A model generated the notes under the pieces. The model saw only the letters and a program-made list of their open reading frames with translations, was not told the DNA's origin and ran no database searches. Shown piece by piece: positions 6,848 through 12,783 of a stretch of 14,271 bases of DNA. Positions within the stretch are counted from its first letter, which is position 1, and every line of letters begins with the position of its first letter. This stretch comes from CAYOXM01 sp964407925 (GTDB lineage Bacteria; Patescibacteriota; Patescibacteriia; SG8-24), in contig CAYOXM010000027.1 in assembly GCA_964407925.1 (NCBI GenBank), positions 1-14,271 of the forward strand, written 5' to 3'. The position numbers were made by a program, and so were the translations under genes.

Positions 6848-6873
6848 AAAAAAATCCGCCCGAGGTGGGCGGA
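6848..6873 (-). terminator. Intrinsic terminator of the serine protease gene
   Basis: On the minus strand: TCCGCCC, loop ACCTC, GGGCGGA (6855-6873), then seven T (complement of 6848-6854). The hairpin begins directly after the TGA stop (6874-6876), without a spacer. Confidence 0.92.
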
Positions 6874-7557
6874 TCATTCGGCGCCGACCGCGGCGGACGG
6901 TAAGCCGAGGAGCCGTTCGTGGTCTTCGGGCGTAAGGACGGCGCGCACTTCCTTTCGACGGAGGATGCGCGTCTTTACCGACGAGAGCGGGATGCCGTGC
7001 GCCTTCGGGGGCAGCTTGGCGTCGCTTTGATACCGAAGGCAGATCGCGACGAGCCGTCCGTGCTGGTCGAAGATCGGCCCGCCGCTCGATCCCGGCTGCG
7101 CGTGCATGCCGACGTCGATTTCGGGGAGCCGGTCGTGCTTGCCGAGGTCGAGGACGTATCCCGCAGAAAGGGGCACGACGTCGCGGCCGACGCGGTACAG
7201 GGCGTCGCCGACGGCGAGCGCGTCCGGGTCGCCGATTTCCGCGAAGGCCAGGTCCGGCGGCGGCTTTCGCAGCTTGAGTACCGAAACGTCCGCGCGGCGG
7301 TCGCGCCAGATGACATCGGCGGTGTACGTGCCGTAAGTCCAGAGGTGCCACCGCTTCTTGTCGAGGTGAAGCCTGCGGACGCGCACGACGCGCGAGCGGG
7401 TGATGACGTGGTGCGCGGTGAGGATGAGGCCGTCGGCCGTGAGCACGACGCCGCTGCCGGCGCCGTAGCCGTCCTCGGTCAGCTTCCTGACCTCGACCGT
7501 CATGGCGGCGAGCTTCGCGAAAAGGGGGCGTTGCGCCTCGGGGATGACTTGCTTCAT
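6874..7557 (-). CDS. Trypsin-like serine protease (HtrA/DegP catalytic domain only), apparently cytoplasmic
   Basis: A 227-residue protein consisting of one trypsin-like catalytic domain. The triad is visible: His50 in LTAHHV, Asp90 in ADVSVLKL, Ser158 in QPGSSGGP. The GSGVVLTADGLILTAHHV block (34-51) is the usual start of HtrA-like domains. There is no signal peptide, no membrane helix and no PDZ domain, so unlike most HtrA proteins it is predicted to stay in the cytoplasm. The short charged tail (about 200-227) is unassigned. The start is supported by GGAGGAG (7564-7570) six bases upstream. No convincing promoter is seen in the 105 bases before it; it is separated from recR by a moderate hairpin and may receive read-through. 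Confidence 0.88.
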   Translation of the reverse strand: MKQVIPEAQRPLFAKLAAMTVEVRKLTEDGYGAGSGVVLTADGLILTAHHVITRSRVVRVRRLHLDKKRWHLWTYGTYTADVIWRDRRADVSVLKLRKPPPDLAFAEIGDPDALAVGDALYRVGRDVVPLSAGYVLDLGKHDRLPEIDVGMHAQPGSSGGPIFDQHGRLVAICLRYQSDAKLPPKAHGIPLSSVKTRILRRKEVRAVLTPEDHERLLGLPSAAVGAE

Positions 7558-7632
7558 GCCTCGCTCCTCCGCGTAAAAAAACGGGGAAAAGGAACGCTCC
7601 CTTCATTTCTTCACGGAAACGGACAAAACGCA

Positions 7633-7657
7633 ACCCCCGCCTTTTCGGGGCGGGGGT
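7633..7657 (-). terminator. Probable terminator or attenuating hairpin after recR
   Basis: A 9-bp GC-rich stem ACCCCCGCC/GGCGGGGGT (7633-7641 with 7649-7657) with a 7-base loop starts 5 bases after the recR stop. On the minus strand it is followed by TGCGTTTTG, a poor U-tract, so termination may be partial and the protease gene could be served by read-through. Confidence 0.6.
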
Positions 7658-7662
7658 CGATT

Positions 7663-8280
7663 TCAGTTTCGTTCCGCGGACCGCGCGGCTTCCGCAGCGA
7701 CGTCGCGCCGTCCGGCGATGGCGTCCGACAGCGTCACTTCGTCGGCGTAGCCGAGCTCGCTGCCGATGGGGAGTCCCCGCGCGAGGCGGGTGAGGCGGCT
7801 GCCGAGCGGGCCGAGCTGGCGGGACAGGTACAGCATCGTCGATTCGCCTTCGATGGTGGGGTCGAGGGCGAGGATGATTTCGCGCGGACGAACGGTACGC
7901 ACGCGGTCGGCGAGTTCGCGGACAGTCAGGTCCTCCGGCGTGACGCCGTCGGCCGGCGAGAGCGTGCCGCCGAGGATGTGATAGAGGCCGCGGTACTCGC
8001 CGGTGTGCTCGATGGCGATGAGATCCTGCTCGGTGGCGACCACGCAGACCAGGTCGCGGTCACGTTTCGGGTCGCCGCAGATGGCGCAAGGGTCGGCTTC
8101 GGTGTAGTTGCGGCAGAGCGAGCACGCAGCGAGAGAGGAATCGGGGGCCGTGATGGCCGCGGCGAGGCGTTCGCGTTCCGTACGGCTCCGTTTGAGCAGC
8201 GAAAAAGCATAACGTTCGGCCGTCTTGGGGCCGACGCCGGGGAGCGTCCCGAGCTGGACGATGAGGTCCTCGATCGTCTT
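7663..8280 (-). CDS. recR: Recombination mediator protein RecR, N-terminus lost in the N gap
   Basis: The 205 visible residues cover nearly all of RecR (family about 200). Reading from 8280: KTIEDLIVQLGTLPGVGPKT, the helix-hairpin-helix DNA-binding motif, then a four-Cys zinc finger (CSLC...CAIC), then the Toprim domain beginning LVCVVATEQDL with the acidic ALDPTIEGES motif. RecR works with RecO/RecF to load RecA on gapped DNA. Because the family normally starts a few residues before the SIEDL-like motif, only about 3-8 codons should be missing in the gap. An ATG-initiated frame from 8043 would lack the HhH and zinc finger and is not the true start. ybaB lies just upstream, as in most bacteria. 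Confidence 0.95.
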   Translation of the reverse strand, partial: KTIEDLIVQLGTLPGVGPKTAERYAFSLLKRSRTERERLAAAITAPDSSLAACSLCRNYTEADPCAICGDPKRDRDLVCVVATEQDLIAIEHTGEYRGLYHILGGTLSPADGVTPEDLTVRELADRVRTVRPREIILALDPTIEGESTMLYLSRQLGPLGSRLTRLARGLPIGSELGYADEVTLSDAIAGRRDVAAEAARSAERN

Positions 8281-8380
8281 NNNNNNNNNNNNNNNNNNNN
8301 NNNNNNNNNNNNNNNNNNNNNNNNNNNNNNNNNNNNNNNNNNNNNNNNNNNNNNNNNNNNNNNNNNNNNNNNNNNNNNNN
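8281..8380. other. Assembly gap (100 N)
   Basis: Exactly 100 N, the common placeholder for a gap of unknown size. It falls between the stop codon of ybaB (8381-8383) and the first codons of recR, two genes that are usually adjacent, so the joined pieces are probably truly neighbours and the real gap may be short. Confidence 0.98.
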
Positions 8381-8677
8381 TTACATTCCCGGCAGATTCA
8401 ACCCCTCCATTCCTTTCATCTTCTCGAGCATCTTGCGCTGGGCCTTCTTGAGCGCGTCATTCAGCGCGTCCTTGATGCCGTCCTGCACTTTGGCCTTCTC
8501 AGAAGGTTTCAGGAGCTCCTCGTCGATGGAAACGGCGGTGATGGACTGGTTGCCGTCCATCTCGATCTTGATCTTGCCCCACGCGGCGGTCCCTTCGACT
8601 TTCTCGGAGGCGAGCGCGGTCTGGAGGGTTTTCGCCTTTTCGCGGAGGTCCTTGAACTGCTTCAGTTTTTCGAACAT
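8381..8677 (-). CDS. ybaB: YbaB/EbfC family nucleoid-associated protein
   Basis: A 98-residue protein, normal family length, ending at the edge of the gap with a TAA stop. N-terminal charged helix (MFEKLKQFKDLREKAKTLQ), central beta part with GKIKIEMDGNQSITAVSIDEELL (about 34-56), and a long C-terminal helix with KAQRKMLEKMKGM, the usual YbaB layout. Family members are dimeric DNA-binding proteins, often encoded beside recR, as here. The start has no Shine-Dalgarno sequence; the upstream 90 bases carry the AGAGGTT repeat pair. Probably co-transcribed with dnaB upstream and recR downstream. Confidence 0.92.
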   Translation of the reverse strand: MFEKLKQFKDLREKAKTLQTALASEKVEGTAAWGKIKIEMDGNQSITAVSIDEELLKPSEKAKVQDGIKDALNDALKKAQRKMLEKMKGMEGLNLPGM

Positions 8678-8686
8678 AGGGGTATG

Positions 8687-8757
8687 AGAGGTTAGAGGTT
8701 CAAGTTTAACACGGAGGCGTAATGATTCAACCGCGACGCTTTAACCTCTGAACCTCT
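8687..8757. repeat. Inverted pair of doubled AGAGGTT heptamers
   Basis: Left arm: AGAGGTT twice in perfect tandem (8687-8700). Right arm: AACCTCT, one G, AACCTCT (8743-8757), the reverse complement with a one-base bulge. A further partial copy GAACCT follows at 8765-8770, touching the dnaB stop codon. The arms enclose 42 bases and could form a 14-bp stem in the dnaB-ybaB transcript. There is no U-tract, so it does not look like a terminator. Confidence 0.75.
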
Positions 8758-8768
8758 GCCCTTTGAAC

Positions 8769-10226
8769 CTAGAATTGCGGTACCGGCACGTTCTCGGCCC
8801 CTGCGGGGACGACCGTCGTCGCGGCCTGGTGCGCGGACGCGGACGGGGCGAACTGGTTCGGGCGCTTGTCCAAGTTACGGAAGCTGACGCGTGCCTCGTC
8901 GAAGAACAGCTTCACCTCGCCGACCGGGCCGTTACGATGCTTGGCGACGTGGATTTCCGCGACGTACCGCTCGTCCATCGGAATCTCGTCGAGCCGGTAG
9001 TTCTTGTCCGCCGCCTTGCGGTAGATGAACATGACGACGTCCGCGTCCTGCTCGATGGAGCCCGATTCGCGCAGGTGGGAGAGTTTTGGGATGGCGGGCT
9101 TGTTGTTTTCCGTGTTTCGGGAAAGCTGCGACAGCGCCAGCACGGGGATGTTCAGTTCGCGCGCGAGGGTCTTGAGGCCGCGCGAGATTTCCGAAACTTC
9201 CTGCACGCGGTTGTCGGAATTCTTGTTGCCGCTCCGCGATTCCATGAGCTGGAGGTAGTCGATGATGAGGAGCCCGAGCCCGTGGTCCATCTGGAGGCGG
9301 CGGGCCTTGGTGCGGATTTCCGTCACGTTGGCGTTCGCCGTGTCGTCGATGAAGATCGGGGCTTCGGACAGGTTGCCGAGCGCGTGGCCGATGCGCGCGA
9401 AGTCGCTCGTCTGGCCGTCGCCGTTGTCGTTCAGCTTGCCCGTGCGCATTTTCCACAGGTCGACGCCCGCCTCGGACGAAATCATGCGGTCGACGAGCTG
9501 CTCCTTGGACATTTCGAGCGAGAAGATGCCGACGGGCACCTTGAACTTCACCGCCGACTGGCGCGCGATGTCCATCGCGAACGAGGTTTTGCCGACCGAC
9601 GGGCGCGCCGCGAGGATGATGAGGTCCGACCGCTGGAGGCCGCCGAGCAGGTTGTCGAGGTCGTTGTACCCGGTCGGAATGCCGCGCAGCTTGCCACGCT
9701 CGCGGGAAAGCTCGTCGATGCGTTCGAACGCGTTGTCGAGCGCTTCCTTGATCGGCGTGAAGGCGGTTTTCACGTGCTTCTGCGAGACGCTGAACAGCGT
9801 CTGTTCGGCGCGGTCGAGCACGTCCTCGATCTCGTCGCCCTCATCGAAGCCGAACGACGTGATTTCCCCGGCGGCGCGCAGCAGCCGGCGCAGCGTCGCC
9901 TTCTTCTGGACGATGCTCGCGTAGTTCTGGATGTTCGCCGCGGTCGGAACGATGGTCGTGAGTTCCACGAGATACGCGCGCCCGCCGACGCCTTCGAGCT
10001 GGTTCTTCTCCTGCAGCCGGTTGCCGAGCGACAAAACGTCGATCGGTTCCCGCTTCGTGTACAGCTCGAACATCGCCTCGTAGATGCGTTCGTGGGCGTT
10101 GCGGTAGAAATCGTCCGGCCGAATCGAATCGCCGACGCGAATCATCGCGTCCTTGTCGATGAGGAGCGAGCCGAGCAGGGACTGTTCGGCCTCGATGTTC
10201 TGCGGCGGGATGCGTTCGTTGGCCAT
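8769..10226 (-). CDS. dnaB: Replicative DNA helicase DnaB
   Basis: A 485-residue protein of standard length. The N-terminal domain starts RIPPQNIEAEQSLLGSLL; the RecA-like C-terminal domain has Walker A ARPSVGKT (207-214), the FSLEMS motif (235-240), Walker B LLIIDYLQL (319-327), the SQLSR motif (366-370), ESGSIEQDAD (387-396) and AKHRNGP with the arginine finger Arg431. No intein is present. The unusual final 25 residues are a flexible Ala/Pro-rich tail. DnaB is the hexameric replication fork helicase. The start at 10226 gives the family N-terminus and sits nine bases after a -10 box, so the mRNA is leaderless or almost so; longer in-frame starts upstream pass through the promoter and are rejected. 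Confidence 0.97.
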   Translation of the reverse strand: MANERIPPQNIEAEQSLLGSLLIDKDAMIRVGDSIRPDDFYRNAHERIYEAMFELYTKREPIDVLSLGNRLQEKNQLEGVGGRAYLVELTTIVPTAANIQNYASIVQKKATLRRLLRAAGEITSFGFDEGDEIEDVLDRAEQTLFSVSQKHVKTAFTPIKEALDNAFERIDELSRERGKLRGIPTGYNDLDNLLGGLQRSDLIILAARPSVGKTSFAMDIARQSAVKFKVPVGIFSLEMSKEQLVDRMISSEAGVDLWKMRTGKLNDNGDGQTSDFARIGHALGNLSEAPIFIDDTANANVTEIRTKARRLQMDHGLGLLIIDYLQLMESRSGNKNSDNRVQEVSEISRGLKTLARELNIPVLALSQLSRNTENNKPAIPKLSHLRESGSIEQDADVVMFIYRKAADKNYRLDEIPMDERYVAEIHVAKHRNGPVGEVKLFFDEARVSFRNLDKRPNQFAPSASAHQAATTVVPAGAENVPVPQF

Positions 10227-10235
10227 ATCGTTTGC

Positions 10236-10264
10236 ACTGTACCCGCGGAAATCGGTACGGGCAA
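10236..10264 (-). promoter_or_regulatory. Promoter of dnaB
   Basis: Minus strand: -35 TTGCCC (complement of 10259-10264), 17-base spacer, -10 TACAGT (complement of 10236-10241). Nine bases separate the -10 from the ATG, so transcription starts within about 0-3 bases of the start codon. Confidence 0.7.
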
Positions 10265-10324
10265 CAGGGAAAAGCGCATATCCTGTGATAAAACCGTGGA
10301 TAGGCTCGCGCCCGCCGCTGATGT

Positions 10325-10350
10325 AAAAAAGCCCTCGGAAAACCGAGGGC
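10325..10350 (-). terminator. Intrinsic terminator of the alpha/beta-hydrolase gene
   Basis: Perfect 8-bp stem GCCCTCGG/CCGAGGGC (10331-10338 with 10343-10350), four-base loop, followed on the minus strand by six T (complement of 10325-10330). It lies three bases past the stop codon. Confidence 0.93.
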
Positions 10351-10353
10351 GTT

Positions 10354-10968
10354 TCAGCGTTCGCCGCGGAGAACCGCGGCGACGAGGTCATGGAGGGCGC
10401 TGTCGTGAAAGAGGCTCAGGTGGCCGAAGTCCCCGTGGACGTTCTCGGCTCCGGCGAGCCGCGCGGTGGGCGGCGGACAGACGACGTCGCGGTCGCCGAC
10501 GATCGAGACGTAACGGGGGCCGGGCGGCAGGGGATCGGCATGGAGGTCGGCGAGGAACCGGCTCCACGGCGCGAGCTGGCGGCCGACACGCGAGAACGCG
10601 CCGGTCGGCAGGCCGAATACGGCCATCGACGTGCCTTGGAAAGGCGTGCCGACGGCGACGAACGTCCCGACGAGCGGGGCGATACCGTGCCGCTTGAGCG
10701 CGTGCAGTCCGGCGATGCCGCCCATGCTGACCCCGACGAGGTCGATTTTCCCGCCGCGCTCGGCGGCGATTCGGCGCGCCTCTTCGGCCGCGTGGGCCGA
10801 GAAGGCGAGCGTGTCGCGCATGTCGTCCATCCGGAACGGCACGACGGAGATGCGGAACCCCTCGCGGCGGTAACGCGCGAGGATGAGGTCGTGCGGGAGG
10901 GGGAACGGCGAGAAGCCGCTCGCGACCAGCACGGGTCGTGAAGCGGGGTGTCGGGACGATGTATCCAC
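10354..10968 (-). CDS. Lipase-like alpha/beta hydrolase
   Basis: A 204-residue soluble alpha/beta hydrolase. The nucleophile elbow GVSMGG places Ser81; the following NIA-type pattern and VAVGTPFQGT (104-113) resemble triacylglycerol lipase/EstA or PGAP1-like esterases. Asp159 or Asp161 in VGDRD and His183 in DFGHLSLF complete a plausible triad. Substrate is unknown; no signal peptide is seen. I chose a GTG start at 10968, preceded by AGGAGG five bases upstream; the longer in-frame ATG at 11022 overlaps the promoter -10 and cannot be used. It is transcribed alone, divergent from the permease gene, with its own promoter and terminator. Confidence 0.85.
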   Translation of the reverse strand: MDTSSRHPASRPVLVASGFSPFPLPHDLILARYRREGFRISVVPFRMDDMRDTLAFSAHAAEEARRIAAERGGKIDLVGVSMGGIAGLHALKRHGIAPLVGTFVAVGTPFQGTSMAVFGLPTGAFSRVGRQLAPWSRFLADLHADPLPPGPRYVSIVGDRDVVCPPPTARLAGAENVHGDFGHLSLFHDSALHDLVAAVLRGER

Positions 10969-11021
10969 GACGGCCTCCTGCGCCTTGGGCGCATGGGGAG
11001 CGGGGAAAAGGTGCCGAAGCA

Positions 11022-11051
11022 AGCATAGGCCCGCGTCGCCGCGGCCGTCAA
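11022..11051 (-). promoter_or_regulatory. Promoter of the hydrolase gene
   Basis: Minus strand: -35 TTGACG (complement of 11046-11051), 18-base spacer, -10 TATGCT (complement of 11022-11027). It gives a leader of roughly 47 bases containing AGGAGG (10974-10979). The -35 lies only eight bases from the -10 of the divergent permease promoter, so the two may interfere. Confidence 0.7.
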
Positions 11052-11056
11052 CAATG

Positions 11057-11065
11057 TGGTATGCT
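11057..11065 (+). promoter_or_regulatory. Extended -10 promoter of the permease gene
   Basis: TG-G-TATGCT (11057-11065) forms an extended -10; no -35 is recognisable 16-18 bases upstream. The -10 ends six bases before the ATG at 11072, so the transcript is probably leaderless. Confidence 0.55.
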
Positions 11066-11071
11066 TACTCC

Positions 11072-12226
11072 ATGAACGAGGACCGGAAGCGGTTTGCGCT
11101 CGCGACGGCTCAGCTCGTCGGCACCATCATCGGCGTCGGCGTGTTCGGCGTCCCGTACGCGCTCTCAAAGGTCGGGGTCGTCCCCGCCGTTTTGTATTTC
11201 GTCGTCCTCGGCGGCATCCAGCTGCTCCAGCACCTTTTTTACGCCGAGGCGGCCATCGCCTGTCCCGACAAGCTGCGGCTCCCCGGCCTCGCCGAACGGT
11301 ATCTCGGGAAACGGGCGAAGCACCTCGCCGGCGTCTCGATGACGTTCGGGTACTGGGGGTCGATTCTCGCGTACATGATCGTCGGCGGCACGTTCCTGCA
11401 CGTCCTCCTGTCGCCGTACCTGGGCGGCGAGGTGTTCACGTATCAGCTGGCATGGATCGCCTTCGTCGCGAGCGTCGTCTACGTCGGCCTGAAACTCGTC
11501 GCGCGCATCGGATTCGTCACGACGACCGGCGTCGCCGCCGCGATGCTCACCATCATCGGCGTCGGCCTGCCGCACGTGCATCCGGGAGCATACGTGCCGC
11601 CCGCGCTGCCCGACTACGCCCTGCCGTACGGCGTCGTGCTGTTCTCGCTCGGCGGCCTTCCCGCGATTCTCGAGATGGAAGACGTGCTCAAGGGCAAGCA
11701 CAAGTACTACCGCCTCGCGATCGTGACGGGCACGGTCATCGCCGCCGTGCTGACCGCCGCGTTCGGTTTCGTCATCTGGGGCGTCACCGGCCCGAACACG
11801 ACGCAGGACGGCGTCGTGGGGTTGCGGCTCACGCTCGGCAACCGCATCCTCGCGCTCACCGCGGTGTTCGGGGTGCTCGCGGTCACGACCGCGTGCCTGT
11901 CGGTCGCGACGAACCTGAAAAACACCATCCGTTACGACTACAAGACGAGCAAGTTCGTCGCCTGGCTCGTGACGCTCGGCGTGCCTTTCGGCGTCTTCCT
12001 GTCGGGCGCGAAGAATTTCGTCTCCGTCATCAGCTTCAGCGGCGCGGTGTTCGGCGGCATCACGGCCGTGCTCGTCGCGCTGTTGTACGTCGCGGTGACG
12101 AAAAAGAAGCTCGTCAAGGAGAACGCGCTCGGCATCCCGCCGGCGTTCGCGTACCTCTCCGTCGTCGTGCTCGTCGCCGGCGCAGGATACAAGGTCGTCA
12201 CCACGATTGCTTCGCTGCTCAAGTGA
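11072..12226 (+). CDS. Amino acid permease, aromatic amino acid/SLC38-like (APC superfamily)
   Basis: A 384-residue integral membrane protein with about 11 helices. The N-terminal GTIIGVGVFGVPYALSKVG (about 15-33) is the conserved unwound first helix of APC-superfamily amino acid transporters, of the TyrP/TnaB/Mtr (tryptophan/tyrosine permease) and SLC38 type. A mid-protein LFSLGGLPAILEMEDVLKGK motif fits the same group. It likely imports amino acids by cation symport, useful to a cell with limited biosynthesis; the substrate cannot be read from sequence. The start at 11072 follows an extended -10 by six bases; a long in-frame N-terminal extension reaching 10883 runs antisense through the hydrolase gene and is rejected. 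The only nearby hairpin after the stop is a short CCCTCGAGGG palindrome (12237-12246). Confidence 0.87.
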   Translation: MNEDRKRFALATAQLVGTIIGVGVFGVPYALSKVGVVPAVLYFVVLGGIQLLQHLFYAEAAIACPDKLRLPGLAERYLGKRAKHLAGVSMTFGYWGSILAYMIVGGTFLHVLLSPYLGGEVFTYQLAWIAFVASVVYVGLKLVARIGFVTTTGVAAAMLTIIGVGLPHVHPGAYVPPALPDYALPYGVVLFSLGGLPAILEMEDVLKGKHKYYRLAIVTGTVIAAVLTAAFGFVIWGVTGPNTTQDGVVGLRLTLGNRILALTAVFGVLAVTTACLSVATNLKNTIRYDYKTSKFVAWLVTLGVPFGVFLSGAKNFVSVISFSGAVFGGITAVLVALLYVAVTKKKLVKENALGIPPAFAYLSVVVLVAGAGYKVVTTIASLLK

Positions 12227-12254
12227 TGCGCGTCGTCCCTCGAGGGTGGTACGG

Positions 12255-12283
12255 TTGACAAGGCCGTCTTTTTTTGCTAAAAA
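12255..12283 (+). promoter_or_regulatory. T-tract promoter of the small unknown gene
   Basis: -35 TTGACA (12255-12260), 17-base spacer ending in TTTTTTTGC, -10 TAAAAA or TAAAAAAT-like (12278-12283). Downstream CGTTCCCTACA (12291-12301) echoes the start of the transcript from the 3250 promoter. Confidence 0.75.
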
Positions 12284-12315
12284 ATGCGGTCGTTCCCTAC
12301 AGTGCGGAGGATGAC

Positions 12316-12738
12316 ATGGCGAATAGTCATATCGAAGCCGTTTTCACCGTGCGCGTCCCGGATCGCGTTTCGCATAAGGAGTTCGCGCCGTATGTCGCGA
12401 ACAGGCTGCGACGGTACGCGTTCGTCCTGACCGACCCCGAGCCGCTCAGTTACGTCTTTTCGCGGTTCACCGGTCCGGACTGGTTCGTCACCGTACGCGG
12501 CAAAGTGCCGCGGCTGCAGCTCGAGGAGGTCGCGAACGACGAGGACCTGAGCGAAATCATGTCGCTCGAGGGGGAGCCGCTCTTTCAGACGGACGCGGAG
12601 CCGTGCGCGGTCGTCATCGACGCGGAGATACCGATCGGCGAAGTCAGCGCCCTCGCCATCCTGCATGCCTTCGCCGCGCCATTCGCCGACATAAGGCGGG
12701 CAATCGTCGATCGTTACCTCCGCCGCTTCCGTCCCTGA
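12316..12738 (+). CDS. Unknown 140-residue soluble protein
   Basis: I do not recognise this protein. It begins MANSHIEAVFTVRVPDRVSH and is predicted to be soluble with mixed alpha/beta content, an acidic middle (DEDLSEIMSLEGEP, about 77-90) and a basic C-terminus ending RYLRRFRP. There are no cysteine pairs, membrane helices or nucleotide-binding motifs. The start is fixed by GCGGAGG (12304-12310) five bases before the ATG; an earlier in-frame ATG at 12274 lies within the promoter. It has its own strong-looking promoter and a terminator, so it is probably well expressed on its own. Confidence 0.82.
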   Translation: MANSHIEAVFTVRVPDRVSHKEFAPYVANRLRRYAFVLTDPEPLSYVFSRFTGPDWFVTVRGKVPRLQLEEVANDEDLSEIMSLEGEPLFQTDAEPCAVVIDAEIPIGEVSALAILHAFAAPFADIRRAIVDRYLRRFRP

Positions 12739-12745
12739 ACGAAAA

Positions 12746-12774
12746 ACCCGCCCCGAGAGGCGGGTATTTTATTT
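12746..12774. terminator. Bidirectional terminator shared by the unknown gene and folD
   Basis: Stem ACCCGCC/GGCGGGT (12746-12752 with 12759-12765), loop CCGAGA. On the plus strand it is followed by ATTTTATTT; on the minus strand by TTTTTC (complement of 12741-12746). It lies 8 bases after the plus-strand stop and about 19 bases after the folD stop. Confidence 0.9.
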
Positions 12775-12783
12775 GGATGCGCG

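Noticed and set aside
6919..8451. 510-residue plus-strand frame across the protease gene, recR and the N run
   Set aside because: It is antisense to recognisable protease and RecR domains and crosses unknown bases.
8687..8757. Possible CRISPR-like array
   Set aside because: Units are only 7 bases, in opposite orientation, with no regular spacers and no cas genes.
10286..10310. DnaA-box-like ATCCACG and TTATCACA near dnaB
   Set aside because: Each deviates from TTATNCACA and there is no cluster or AT-rich unwinding region; not enough for an origin.
8763..10697. 644-residue plus-strand frame opposite dnaB
   Set aside because: Antisense of DnaB with Arg/Glu-rich composition; no family motif.
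10969..11022. ATG-initiated extension of the hydrolase
   Set aside because: The ATG sits on the promoter -10, while the internal GTG has AGGAGG at ideal spacing.
10883..11071. 63-residue N-terminal extension of the permease
   Set aside because: It overlaps the hydrolase gene in antisense, precedes the promoter and adds a hydrophilic stretch not typical of the family.
12237..12246. CCCTCGAGGG palindrome after the permease gene
   Set aside because: A 10-base palindrome without a hairpin loop or T-tract; too little for a terminator or operator call.
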